A program made the translations under genes and the position numbers. Under the pieces are notes generated by a model that saw nothing but the letters and a program-made list of their open reading frames with translations, was not told the DNA's origin and searched no databases. Source: Plazaster borealis (lineage: Eukaryota; Echinodermata; Asteroidea; Forcipulatida; Labidiasteridae). From it: a DNA stretch of 64,000 bases. The number at the start of each line of letters is the position of its first letter. Positions within the stretch are counted from its first letter, which is position 1. Positions 12,601 to 24,903 of the stretch are shown piece after piece. Where the stretch lies: positions 22,801,063 to 22,865,062 of the forward strand of contig CM037472.1 of the NCBI GenBank assembly GCA_021014325.1, in the 5' to 3' direction.

Positions 12601-13439
12601 CAATAATTTTGTCGTCCCTTTTTTATAAAGTTGCATAGGAGTTGGGTTATGATTCGGGGGGGGGGACTTGTATTTTCAACATTGAGGATGCTATTCCGTG
12701 TATGACTCAAAGTGTGATGAAGACTTCATGCTTGCAGGCGAATCTGTGCATCTGGTGACCTTTTGCTGATAGTAAACTATGGCCTTAGAGTATTCGCTCA
12801 CTCTAGAGGCAGACTTCGGGGCAGAGTTAAACTGTTTACATCTGTTTTGATAAGTAGCAAGTCTTTCCTGCTGATCTTCTCTACTCACCCTCTCAATACT
12901 TTGTCTCCACCTTTTTTTTATTCATATCTGTGTGATTCTTTGCATTTAAAAGTACAGAAAATTCTGCGGGTAGTTTTCTGAAGGTTCTTTGATCCCTGGA
13001 TATTAAATTACCCAAATCCGTGGGAAGGCTAAAGAAAGGTCTACTATTTAGCGAGATCTGATTTCACTTTTTCATAACCCGAATCATTCTAGAAGGGGAA
13101 AATGATCTAGGGCCTGCATTTTTGCCAGTGCATCTCTTAGTTAGTGGAACAATGTGTATAAACAATGAATACTCTTTTGCTTTGTGCCGTGGTGTATCAA
13201 TTGAACTGGGAATCAAGAAAAGAAAGATGCAATGGATCGATACCAATGACGCAAAGGCACCTCTTGCTGCATATACAATTAAAGTTAGATCCATCGGAAA
13301 AGAAAATTATTTCAACAGATAAAGAAAATGGGGGAAAATAAATTGATGGTTTTCAATGCAGCAACTTACTTGGTTTAACGCTGGTAATTGAAGCAACCAC
13401 AATGAAATTCTTTCAGCAATAACAATACTATAAGAAGTA
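9656..13439. other. Non-coding 5' flank or UTR intron
   Basis: No coding exon recognised. It contains a 40-bp tandem repeat (listed), a 10-base G run (12656-12665) and a T-rich stretch. Small ORFs near 12200-12450 exist on both strands but have no family features. Confidence 0.55.
11171..11285. repeat. 40-bp tandem repeat, about 2.8 copies
   Basis: TAACATGAACTCTCAAAAAC starts at 11171 and 11251, with the variant TAATATGAATTCACAAAAAC at 11211; the rest of each unit is GA..CATCACT.GTTTGAC. Confidence 0.85.
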
Positions 13440-13545
13440 ACTAAAAAGAAATAGTAAACTTGCGGGTACAACCATCTGAAAAGAGCCGGTGGGGTCTCGA
13501 CATTTCGAGCAGTATACTCTGCTCGAATTCAGGAGATACTATAAT
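13440..13545. repeat. Retroelement-like terminal fragment, partial copy
   Basis: AATAGTAAACTTGCGGGTAC, GAGCCGGTGGGGTCTCGACA and CTCTGCTCGAATTCAGGAGA are shared with the inverted-repeat element at 53083-53284. Confidence 0.6.
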
Positions 13546-15562
13546 ATAATCATGAAGCGCTGTTTACATTGTTTTCAAAGCACTGCAGAATGACAGCTTA
13601 TTTAAACTTACAAAGGATATTTATGCATTGACGTCTGCCAGCCGCCATCTTAGAGGTAAAACGAGGACGAAAAATCAAAACGCACAGATTTGTACGCGCA
13701 GTGCACAGGATTGGCAAACGAACAACCTCCTTTTGACCTCTAGGCGAGGGCGCCCTACTAAAATGACATCGTGTGCATAAGGTCTATAGTTCTAACTTAA
13801 ATTACAAAAGAGTGGGTTTTTTAAAAACATGGCTTTGAAGGATTCAAGAGATGAGCCCGACAGATGTGTTGGGGGAGATTGTTCCATTAAAGTCAGTGCA
13901 CTGACTGTAAACGCTCGTTGACCTCAAAGACCAAACATGTCAACATTAGATGCTGTTTTCTACAAAACACGACATCCTATTTTGTTTCCACACAGTACTT
14001 GTAACTTGTTAGATACTTTTTCTGAAGACTAGATGGGTTGGCTTAATGTAATCCTTAAAATAACTGGTTGTACCATCCCACTAAGAAACTTACATGCATA
14101 TTCAAAATCCATCGCTCAATTGGTTATTTTCTTTCCCACACTTTGCGATTATACAAAAATTGTTACACAAGACTCTGTGATGCTGTGACAATGTGATTGT
14201 GGATCACTTTACAAACTTTCCACTCCTAACTGTTCTCTCCAAAGATCACTCTATTGGGATTATATATCTTGGGTAATTAACTTTTTAGAGAATCGGTTCG
14301 CGTTCACCTCCTCATGAATTGAAAATAATTATGAAAAACCTTTTTTAAATTGAGTATATCTTTCCATTAATTCTGGCCATGAGTTGGCATGTAAGTACAT
14401 GTATGTAAATGTGAGGTTACAACTAAAAGAAATGCGTGCTGGAAAGCATTAACTTAAAGGATTTTCCTTTAATTCATTGATGATTATAATTAATATCAGT
14501 TTGTATAATGTACGCCCACTATTGAAATTACATAAAAAACAATTTAATCAAAAACCATCAGCTTTTGGAAAGGCATCACTTAATGTATTACAAATTATCA
14601 GATTTCAAGATTTCAATATAATTATGCAAAGCTACTTTAAGACTCCAGTAATTGCAAAACTGCTGTGCTGCTTTTTTTTCTCCAACGTGGACAGAAGGAA
14701 GGAGAAAAAGTGCTTCTCACTGAAATCCAAAATTACAAAACCGTTACATTCCGATCGACGCAAATTACATTTTGCAATCGGTTTTCTAATAAGGCTTGAC
14801 GGTGATGCGTGTTTACTTAACATTATGGGAGAATTGCAAGTTGGGTCAACATCACCGCACAGTGCATGGTAATCGGATTGGGCAGTTCACATGACATTGG
14901 CTTTTATCATTAAGGCAACTTGCTTGCCAATGAGTCGCATGCCCGACGTTGGTCAAGGCAATCATTTCTTTGGATTGAGGCGTTGTTGTGTAAAAAAAGG
15001 CTCGGAAATCAGAACGGGTATTTTGTTTCCGTTTTAGTATGAATATTTGCCTCAACATGGCTACAAATCACAGAAAGAGAAAGGGGGGAAAAATAGATCC
15101 TAAACTGTTTTGAAGGTAGTACTGGTAATCAGATGATGGGAAACGTTTCTAGACATGCTATATGACAGGAAACAACAATAAAGGATACCACTTTGCATCA
15201 GTCATGTTAGCAGTTACTCCAATAGTTTTAAAATTTGTATTATTATTTTGTATTACCCTTAAATTTCATTCAAAAAAAGGACGGAAAAGGCAGATTTTAT
15301 GTCCATTTTGAGGGTGATTTAGTATGGGACAAAAATGAAATAACATCAAATGAATCAACTCAAATTGTTTTCCGTGTAAGCCTTTATGTCCATTCCAATG
15401 TTGAAACACTTTTGGGTGGTTTTAGGTACTTAAAAACTCACTTACAACATTGGAAAAACTGCTAATGTGACAGTAGGTGAGTGTACACTTTATTGTGTTC
15501 CTGTCATATAAATGTTGTAATTAAAAGAGTTTGGTCATTTGAAAATATGAAGTCTGACAAGT
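13546..15562. other. Non-coding, one YY1-like motif, 131-codon ORF not credited
   Basis: GCCGCCATCTTA at about 13640 reads AAGATGGCGGC on the minus strand, a YY1-type motif found at many start sites, but with no other support. The ORF at 14477-14872 has no family features and sits in AT-rich sequence. Confidence 0.5.
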
Positions 15563-15698
15563 GTTTTGCTCAGCAAAAAATGAGTGGGGCACCAGTCGCA
15601 ACAGTGTAAAAGAAATTGAATTTTGGCTTGTAACCAGTTTCTGCTAAGCTTTGTCTGTGCTTAGCAAGTTTTTTTCTGCTTACAGGCTTTCTGGGCCC
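15563..15698. mobile_element. GCTAAGCAG-family fragment
   Basis: Contains TGCTCAGCAAAAAATGAGTG, GCACCAGTCGCAAC, GGCTTGTAACCAGTTTCTGC and ends TTCTGGGCCC. The left terminus is missing. Confidence 0.7.
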
Positions 15699-16110
15699 TT
15701 GTTACTGTACATCATACAATGTGTACATGTACAATGTATGTGCTGGAGGCCGACCATTTTGTATCAACATTGAAATTGATGGAATAAATGCATCCATATG
15801 TAAATGAAAAAATATGCAATCAAATAAAACAACTTTCATCTCATTCACAGTAAAAATGTTAAGGGAGTGGTTTGTGCTCAGGCTATTTAAAAAAATGGAG
15901 CACCAACAGCCTAACCTATTTCAACAGCTTCTGTTTTTGTCAGTACATGTTTGACAACATGCCGGCGAACACAATCTCTCCATGTGTATTCGGTAGGTTT
16001 GTAATTGAACCATCAGTGTATTCAAAAAAGGGTGTACATGTAATTCATGTTGATAAATGAGTTGATGAATTGGATGCAAAAGTAATTTTTTGCTCACAAA
16101 GTCTTTGTTG

Positions 16111-16273
16111 GGCCTGGAATTACACGAAGGCCATAGAGGTCATGGCCTCTGTTGCCCCTGGTCTTGGCCTTGGTGCCCATTTAAAAGTTTCCCATAGTCT
16201 TTAAGATTTTCTAATGGAAGTGCCCGTTGCAAACTGAAAATGGCCTTGCCCTCTCAAAGTTGAAATTCCAGGC
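16111..16273. mobile_element. CCTGGAATT-family foldback, copy 1
   Basis: Ends GGCCTGGAATTACAC and AAATTCCAGGC are inverted. The body has CTCTGTTGCCCCTGGTCTTG and TTTCCCATAGTCTTTAAGA. Other copies at 22513 and 60961. Confidence 0.75.
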
Positions 16274-18639
16274 ATGCTTTTGTAACAAGATTCGTGTACA
16301 AATGTACAAGACAACCTCGCCCCCTTGATTGACTTGATGATGTTGAGAAACTGTGCAATTGAACTCAATGGAATTCCATTTCCAAGATAACATGCAAGAC
16401 AGAATTTGTAGAATGCTGTTTCAAACTAATCTTTAATGCCAGCCAGTGTTCTCAAAATAGTTGACATTCCTCAATATTAATGCATATCCCCGTAGACAAT
16501 CAGTTCTTGTGCATAAGCATAAATTTCTAGTCAAAATGCATACAGATACGCATTTGTTCTGTTGCGGTAATGGTATACTTGTATTTGTGTGTTTTCCTCA
16601 ATATTATACAAAATAGAGGACATTTTTATTTCAACCCTTGAATGATTTTTTGTTATTATTTCTTTATTTAGATACAAAGTCTTCTTTGTATAAAAACTTA
16701 TAATTGAAAACCCCCCAAAACAGTTTCCAGAATTTCTGTGAATTATAAACCGTCGGGGTGACGTGTTTGTAATTGATAATCCTTTTTTCCGAGGAAGCTT
16801 CTCAATTTGTGCCGTTGGTGATAGTTGAAATCCTGCTGGTCACTGGACCCTAGACAGTCAGTACAGATAATTAATTCTGAAAAAATATACACAGAGGGAC
16901 GTCCAGGCTACGTCAGCAGTCTGATCTGTGCATCACAGTGACTAAATTTGTTGTCAAAGGTGGGCGAGAATTGGGCATTCCATTTCAGCAAACAGGTCGT
17001 GTGAACGTCATAAGTTTGGAAAATAAATACATAAATAAAGCAATCAGTGCCCCCTTGCTTCTTTCCTCTTTTTTTTTCTTCCTTTCAGAGTCTTTAAATT
17101 ACACACCTAATTCTTGGTGCACAGATTAAGCACAGTTGTAGTGATGAACGTCTTTATTGGGCTGTTGCTTCCTGCTTGCAGCTGCCCTGTAAATACAAAA
17201 CAGAAGAAAATGATTAAGTTAACGGAATGATTCTATACTTGTAAGAAATTGCTTCAGCCTGCATGGGTGCACTGTTTTTAAAGATAGAAAACTATGGAAA
17301 CTCGTAACATTTAAGGGCTAGTTGTGTAATTGTGTTTTTGCAAGCCGTAGATGGACATATGCTTTTTAAAGAATGAATAATGAATAGAGCTTCTGAACAT
17401 TTCCTTTGATACTATTTCCACTGTTGAAGAGTTTTGACTTATGCATTTATGTACAAATACACGTGTGCTCGGCATGTGTTCAGACCATGTGGAGTTTTCA
17501 TTGCCAGAATTGTGTCTAATTGGACTTTGTTTGGTGTTTGCCTCTTGTCCCTCTTATAATGACTCCAGGACCAGTAGGGGCTAATGAATGATTTCCACCC
17601 TTTGTGCTGGTAGTCCACTCCGTTATTACATTTAATAAGATGCAAGGTCAGCAAGGACAACTGATGAAGTTTGTTAATTCCCTGCTTCCATATTATATGG
17701 AGAATATATTGGGGGGTACATATATTCATGTAGTAGCTCAGTGGGCATCGCTCATCACACAGGCTAGATTTTCCTCATGCGTGTGACTTGGTGATTAGGT
17801 GGCTGGGACATTGGGACAATCAAAGTGGCTCCCATACAACCATGGAGGAAGGAATGGTACAACACAGGGTCTTTATTAAATGTGTCAAACAGTTATATTA
17901 AATGCTGATTTGGTATGCATGGTTGACTTCTCCAGCAGGTCTCAGGTGAGTGCTGATGAAATTAACTGGAGAGAATTATATCTTAGGATTAATTTGAGAG
18001 GGTAGGGTACAGGATCTAAATACCCAGGGCTATATCGTGTTTTGAATAACACCCTTGCTCAAAGATGTCGTCTATCTATAACCATAACGGAACATAGTAC
18101 AAGAGAAGCGCTAAAATAATGATGCGCTGTGTGTGTGTGTGCACGTTTTACACACACCACACACATACACATAACATAAACGCATATTGTGACCTTTAAC
18201 ACATGTTATGAAATAGTCTTTTCCATTGGATATGATTTGCTGTCTTGTATTTAGGGCAACTAGTTACGATTTTACCAATCATCAATCAATCGTGTTACAC
18301 TAATGGAGAGAGGAACTATTCAGCCCGTAGAAGCCGTTTGATCCATAAACCCGCGCTTTACAGTACATGGGCTATGCTAATTCAAGTTGTGTTTGGCCAT
18401 GACAGTTTGTAGGGTTTTGTCACTAACTGCATAAGCTTGAGAAGGGAAGTTTACTTGTTCAAATAACTAATAATATTTATAAATTAAAAGAAATTACTTT
18501 TTTTTTTAAAGTGCATGATGCAAAGAATTTTCTTGTTGCGAACTCGAGCTATACAAAACTTTGAATCCGTTTAAATTTAATTTACACGAACTGTGGCTGT
18601 GAAAACATCAGACATCATTTGTGGCGTGGCGTGGCCAAG
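16274..18639. other. Non-coding, CA/TG microsatellite at 18127
   Basis: Contains a TG run then a CA-rich stretch (18127-18175). No gene or other repeat recognised. Confidence 0.55.
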
Positions 18640-19135
18640 TATAATATAGCAGAATATCACATAATATCACGAGGCAATGACCTTGCAAGGCTTTAAACGG
18701 CTGTTTAAGACTGAGTCAACGCTCTTTTATTCCCATTCATAAATACAATTCCATTAAAAACATCCAAAAACCTGTACAAAGTTAAGAACAAATATGACAG
18801 TTTAGCCTCAGTTCGCCTCGACTCTGGGTTGAATTTCTATTCATGTTGGGCGCTAAGTAGCTCATCGCCCAAGTTTCTAACTTGAACACTTCAGTTTCAA
18901 ACTAACGAACACAAGTTTTGTATTTTCACTTGCCAAATATGTGACCTACAAACTGAAATTTTTGTGTGAAATTTGCGCAATCTGCGTAATCATCTGATAG
19001 CGCCCTCTGTTGACTCAATTTCCTAAGGCTGTGTTAAAGCAGTCCTCATCGTGTTTATATCGCACGTTTAAACATTGCCTCAACCAATCAGAATGGAAAA
19101 AATGTCCCAGGTATTTATAAATTCGTCTTAAGGAC
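18640..19135. mobile_element. Family C repeat, copy 2 (divergent)
   Basis: AATGACCTTGCAAGGCTTTAAACGG...CTCTTTTATTCCCATTC at the left and CGCACGTTTAAACATTGCCT, CAACCAATCAGAATGG, TATTTATAAATTCGTCTTAA at the right match family C ends in changed arrangement. Confidence 0.6.
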
Positions 19136-21164
19136 TTGATCCAGTCGCAGCCACCAATTAAGACGTAGCCATCCTCAACATTTCTGTTTAGTACAAGTAT
19201 TTTGGACTGTTGATGTAAGAGCTTGTGTAATGTAAACCTTTACGCAAGGCCCTATGAACAGTTACGACATTAAACTAAACTTCATCAATTATGAATCACT
19301 GGCAGCATCGTATCATTGCTGCAGCTAATTTATCATTCGGCCTGCAAGTGAATTTAAGCCTATGTGGAAAGAAAGAGTTTACTTGTCTACAACTGTTGTT
19401 TCGTTTTAGAGCCTAAATAATACATATTCAATATCAAGTACATGAAAAATACATCTGTGAATTACAAGAAAGTATGGGTATAGAAATAGAAATTTTGTCG
19501 ATCAGTATGATAACGTCATTGGGATGGGATTCCTGGGGAAAAAAAATATCTAATGTTGATTTCAGTTTGTAACTGTGAAGATTACCTTGGCTGAATTCAC
19601 ATGTACCATTCTTCTTCTTTGCCGTAGTACAGGGAAGGCGATGACCGACAATAATTGTGGGTAATTTTCAGATCCTTTGGGAGGAAATTAAAACTAATAG
19701 GTTTGGTTTATGTACACGGGCATTGAAAGAGCTAGGGGGCTCAGTGTCTAACAGATCTGTCTTTAAACAGTTCTGTTGTGTCGGCCACTGAGGGACCCGT
19801 GTGTAGATTGCTGTAGCTACTTCAGAGTCTGATGGACTTGGTTGTATCTGACCTGTTATGAAAAAGGGAAGGTTAGTGACGTATGTAGGCGGGATATACC
19901 CCGAGGAAAACTAGCTTCGGCACAGGCCTGCACTTGCCAAGTGTTTGTAAGCTATGAGTTGGATCATTAAGACTGCATCTGTCGACTACCGCAGGAAAAC
20001 ACACGCATTGAAGGTAGGTCAACTAACCTAAGTGGTTGGGATGATGTTGGTGCTGCATAAGTATCGTCTGTTGAATGAACGTGTTTTCATCCCCATGAGA
20101 CGAGTCACATTTGTTTGTGTTTGATGCATTACTTTGGTTGGTCCTCTGCGTCGGTTACTGTACAGAGACATTCTGGCTCTGTGCCAATGGGTACCGACAG
20201 TCTCACGGCTGTATATAGCGCACACTGCAACAAGCCAACATCAAGCGCTTGAGTCTGCAGCAATGAGGGATGTGTTTGTACAACTCACCAGGGCCATGTG
20301 GTGATTCAACATGAGATGTTTGCTGGTACATGGACATCCAGGGAGCTGTAGTTACTGGAAGGCGAGTCCCTGGTGATAGGTCCTGCCTTAACATTAAATT
20401 TTCTGCGTGGATTGACACTTGTTAGGTGGAGCGTGGAGAGAGTGAGTGGTGTTATTACAGTTGTTGTGGTGTTGCGAGGATGATGATTTGGGCAGGTGTG
20501 ATGCTCAGAGCCAGTGCTGATCTGCATAACATCAACTAGCCTAGGTTAATCACTCTGATCACTGCATCTATACATCTGGTTGTTTTGTGGATAGCTGCAT
20601 CCCAACACCAGGGAGGAGAAGTATAGAGAATAACTACATTGTGTATGTATAAAGAGCGAAAGGTGAGAGCAGAGTCAATACTGCCCGGACATTACCAGTA
20701 CCTTTGTCAAAGTTAAATTGTGTTCAAGGTTTTTATTGTATGATTGTTTAAACCTTGTTTAATTATATGATTTGTAAGCAGCTATAATAATTGCACTTAA
20801 TTAACAAAGATCAGGCCTTCTGGGAAAGGGTTAAATCAAAGAGGATAAATCACATGTTGGTTGGTTCTTGTTCAGCCAGGTATGCCATGAGCACAAACAC
20901 TGCTCCATCATTGTTTGCCACAAGATTCTTGCAGAAAACCTGTATATCAAACCACAGACAAAATGAAGGCTTTGTAGTGGAACAAAAAAACCCAGTGCTC
21001 CCCTGTAAATAAACAAGGAAGTGTTACTTGAACATTAAAACAATTAAAATGTTCTGTCTCGTAAAATCCTTGCAGGCCTTGGGTTTTTACAACTTCTACT
21101 TTCAGTCTTAGAGTACATTTACATAATAACTTGGGTTTATAAAATGTCTCAAACAAGATCGTCA
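19136..21164. other. Non-coding, nothing firmly recognised
   Basis: Less AT-rich than its surroundings around 19850-20530, with a GT-type donor context (TTGAAG|GTAGGT near 20011) that could end a non-coding 5' exon; this is only a guess. Confidence 0.45.
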
Positions 21165-21440
21165 AAACCGATTGACAAATTGATTGTCAGAATGGATTGG
21201 CAGAATTGATTGGCAAAATTCATTGGCAAATTGATTGGCAAAATTAATTGGCAAAATTGAGTTTCAAAATGGATTTTCAGAGTTGATTGCCAAAACTCAT
21301 TGGCAGAATTGAATGGCAAAATTTATTGGCAAATTGATTGTCAAAATTAATTGGCAAAATTGATTGTCAGAATGGATTATCAGAATTGATTGGCAAAACT
21401 CATTGGCAGAATTGAATGGCAATGATTGTCAACAGTTTGA
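21165..21440. repeat. Minisatellite of TTGATTGGCAAAA-type units
   Basis: About 16 degenerate units of 14-17 bp with core ATTGATTGGCAAAA / ATTGGCAGAATTGA. A higher-order block starting ATTGTCAGAATGGATT recurs, indicating later block duplication. Confidence 0.9.
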
Positions 21441-22512
21441 TTTCCATTTCAAAGGCCTCCATCTGTGAGAATGCACATTAAGGAGTCTTTGTGTCATATG
21501 TGGAAAGGAAAAGAAAAATAGAAAACCAAAACAGGGCGATTTTGTGAAACAATAATCCAAGAATGCACCAGACCTTTGTGGGTCCCGTGACGACCTGAAA
21601 CCAGTGTGGTACTTTCCCTTAAATCTTCTTTTTCAGGACTTGTTTAGGGAGTCAATTACAGCATGGTCAGGATGCGTCATTAAGTGTATCTCAGTAGTGA
21701 TATTTGATGCTTTACCATCTACCCACTTGTTACTAAATGCAGATGACATATCCCACAACTTGTCAGTGCGATGCGCGTAGCGTGTGCATTTAGTTTGAAA
21801 GCAAGCCAAGTGCAACAAATCTTTCTGTTGTTAACTGTGACACAATTCACCTACAGGTGTATAAATAGCGTCTCATAAGAAGCATGATGAATTGACCGGT
21901 TCAAACCCGCTAGCAGTGCGGATTTCAGGCAACGCTGCGTCTCACGCCTACCACTATTTTCCTGTGCAGTTTGACTCCTAAAATGGCGAGGGTGGCAGAC
22001 AATACCCACTTGTGACGTTGGTGCAAGGGCCCATTTTTCATTTTATTTTTCATAGCCTATTTTTATCTGTCTTTATATATTTTAGTGCGCTTTTTAATTT
22101 ATCAGAGGATTTTTTTGGCAGGACCATAACTTTTGCCTTGAAATAGTTTTGTTTTGATTCTGTTGAAGAATATTTTGGATGTTTTTCTATTGTAATATTC
22201 TTGTAATTTAGCTGGTGGGCCTCGAATTGATTGAAATAAACAAATAAATATTATATTCTCAATATACGATTTTCAACAGCTGATGATTGACAATGTCATT
22301 TTGCATTGTGCGCAGGTTGTTGCTGGCTAAGTTATGTTGGTGAATTCCTTGCGTGGTATCCCTAAAATTTGCACTTTACTGTATAAAACACAGGGACATT
22401 GACTCCCAAGATGGTGCAAACAAGATTATTTTGATGATGACATCAGGTGAAAATTGGGTCAATGGGCGACTTAAATTGGGTCAATGGGCGAGTTTCCTCA
22501 ATAGTGTGACAG
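21441..22512. other. Non-coding, nothing recognised
   Basis: No supported gene. Contains T-rich and AATAAA-like stretches near 22230-22260. Confidence 0.5.
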
Positions 22513-22645
22513 ACCTGGAATTACACAGAGGCCATGGCCTCTGCTGCCCTGGTCTTGGCCTTGGTGCCCCTTAAAATGTTTCCCATAGACTTTAAGATTT
22601 TGCAGTGTAAGTTCCCTTTGTAAAATGAAAATGAAATTCCAGGCC
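22513..22645. mobile_element. CCTGGAATT-family foldback, copy 2
   Basis: ACCTGGAATTACACAGAGGC...ATGAAATTCCAGG, with CCCTGGTCTTGGCCTTGGTG in the body. Slightly shorter than the copy at 16111. Confidence 0.75.
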
Positions 22646-22979
22646 TGGTGTGACGTCATAGAAATACTTCAATAATTACTAATGTATCATGTGATATTGG
22701 TGAGTGTTTGTAAAGCACCATTTATGTACTGCTGCGTAACACTACAAAGTCATGTTGATTCAGGATAGTCTCTGTAATTTTTAAAGGTAACGAGACCTTT
22801 TTCTTGTTGCTACCATTATTTGGTTATTGCTATTATATCTTTCCTGTAATGAAATAAAGGATCCCTCAAAGGCCTTGAAGATACCTGTGAAGAGAAGATG
22901 TTGAATAAATCTCAGTTTTAGATGTGGGAAGAAAACTCCAATGTTTTGGGGGTTTTGGGTTTGGTTATTTTAGGTTGGG

Positions 22980-23157
22980 GTTTGGGTTTTTTTTGTGTTT
23001 TTTTTGTTTTGTTTTTGGGGGGAACCCAAGGACTCATTTAGGGCTGGAAAAACCAATCCACATGCAAGGCTCCGGTCCTGGGTGGGATTCGAACTCGGGT
23101 CCACAGAGGTGAAAGGCAGGGAAAGAAACCACTGAGCCAACCTGGTGCCCATTTTCA
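22980..23157 (-). mobile_element. tRNA-derived SINE, family 2, minus strand
   Basis: On the minus strand the head reads CAGGTTGGCTCAGTGGTTTC (A box) and GAGTTCGAATCCC (B box), then GGATTGGTTTTTCCAGCCCT and an A-rich tail (T-rich on plus, 22985-23015). Confidence 0.82.
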
Positions 23158-24768
23158 TGTGTTCTGTTTGAAGCTAGTTTCACCCTAGTACAAGACAATG
23201 ACCAGACTATTCTTCCTTCCTGCCTCACTTTGGGGGTGTTTTAGTTTGAAGAGAGCCGAGATGTCTGCAGCTTGATCATGTCAACAACTTTTGTGACCAC
23301 TTGTTAGAAGTCGACTTATAATACCTTCACTTGCATAACATTGCCTGTTTTGGGCCCCTTAGTGATTAGGCCCCTCAGTGATTTTACTTATGAAAGTTTG
23401 CTGTTCAGTGATCTTATGTCACCGAAATCAAGTAGGATTTTCTTTCGTAAAGCCTGGCAATCGGCCAACAACGCTGCATTATAATCTGCATGGAACCCTG
23501 AACTTTCGCAACCATGTCAGGATTTAATTTGTGAGACCAAATGTAATTCCAGCACAGCAGTTTAGGTTTCTGTGTAAAGTTCCCATTAAGAAGCTTCATT
23601 ATCATTCTGTCAACGCATCACATTCACAGAATCAACAGCTGTTGTTGAAGACGGTTACCGACATTCACTTATTCTCAGAAATGTCGTTGTTCTTTGCAGC
23701 GTTTAATATCTGGTGCAAGTAGACTAACTTCTAATGAAAAATATCACCTGTTATAACTCTTTTTCCAATTATAACCTTTATTTTCTCTGAAAATATAAAT
23801 TGATTATCTGTCAATCCTTAAGTGAACAGACATATCTATAGTTACTATAAGTGCTACAGTTACTCATTTTTTTCAACAGTATATATATCACTAGATGCTC
23901 ACAAACTGCAATACTATTTTGATGCTTCTTGGCACACAGTAGATGTGTGTGTGTGGGTATGTATCCACATTCAAACCGTGGACCTATAACAAAAGGGATA
24001 ATAGGTCCATGGTTGCTATCACAAAGGAAAACATTGTGGTCTACGGTTGCCAGCATAAAGAGTTGAACAAAGGAGGGTCCATGATTGCCGGTGTTTACAC
24101 ACATGTGCGCGTGTGTTTTAACGCTACATACGAAGTGTGGACCTGAGAACAAAAGAGGTCCACATAATGTAGGGACTTGAAACACTATGTGGACTTACAC
24201 ACGTCCACACGGTGTTTGTTATAGTGTTGAAGAATAGGATTTTCCTTGAGTGTACAGAACAAAGGAATGTCCACAGAGTGACTGCAACACAGAGCTGTGT
24301 GTGTTTCATTTATTATCATTTCATTGACAGCAAATGTTTGTTTCACATTAGAATGTATCATAACAGGTGAAATTTTTAAAACATGGTAAGAGCTCCATTG
24401 TTTGTTCTTGCCATGTTTCAACCAAAATTGAAAGCCACATGTACATATATTCATTGCTAATTACGTTTGGCGAACAACCCCCACATTTGTGGAAGGAAAA
24501 ACAAACAAAATGTTCTACAACAACAAAATTAAACAGACATCGTTGTCCTCTCAGCGAAGCTCTTAAATACAATTATGGAGGAGTCTATATGACTGTGAGA
24601 AGTCAACGCAATGATCTTGTCCTTCAAACAGTTTTGAGGTAATTGTTTTTATTGGTGAGCAGATGGAGATATACTCAAATGGGGTTCCTTACTTGATAAT
24701 GCAGTTATGTCATCAGAGAAAACACATTTGTTTTAAACTGTTCTTTTTTTTCTTCTTCTCTCTTTCAG
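23158..24768. other. Non-coding sequence before coding exon 1
   Basis: Around 23940-24280 a motif of the GGTCCATGGTTGC / GTGGACCT type recurs at irregular spacing, a decayed repeat. The right end is the branch region and pyrimidine tract of the exon 1 acceptor. Confidence 0.55.
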
Positions 24769-24903
24769 AAACAATGAATCAAGAATCAAGTAGCCCGAGA
24801 CGGAAGAAGTTGGGATCCACCTCCGAGCCACCGGATGAGGATAAAGGGTCCATTAAAGCTGTGCCTCTTGATAGACTCGCTGAGCTTATAGTTGAATGCT
24901 TTG
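24769..24903 (+). CDS. RASGRP: RasGRP coding exon 1 (start codon 24774)
   Basis: The acceptor is a long pyrimidine tract ending CTTTCAG at 24768, so at least one non-coding 5' exon lies upstream. Only five UTR bases (AAACA) precede ATG at 24774, giving a good context with A at -3. It encodes residues 1-43, rich in Ser/Pro and basic at first (SSSPRRKK), ending in [12 protein letters not shown], which matches the helix opening the RasGRP REM domain. Donor GTGAGT at 24904; one base carries over. An in-frame ATG at 24663 exists, but the sequence between is intron-like (poly-T tract), so I do not use it. Confidence 0.88.

Noticed and set aside
14477..14872. 131-codon plus-strand ORF
   Set aside because: AT-rich, no recognisable domain, no splice or start context beyond chance.
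24663..24773. N-terminal extension of RasGRP to an upstream in-frame ATG
   Set aside because: The stretch includes a long T/C tract and CTTTCAG, a clear acceptor; the encoded peptide (poly-Phe) is an artefact of the tract.
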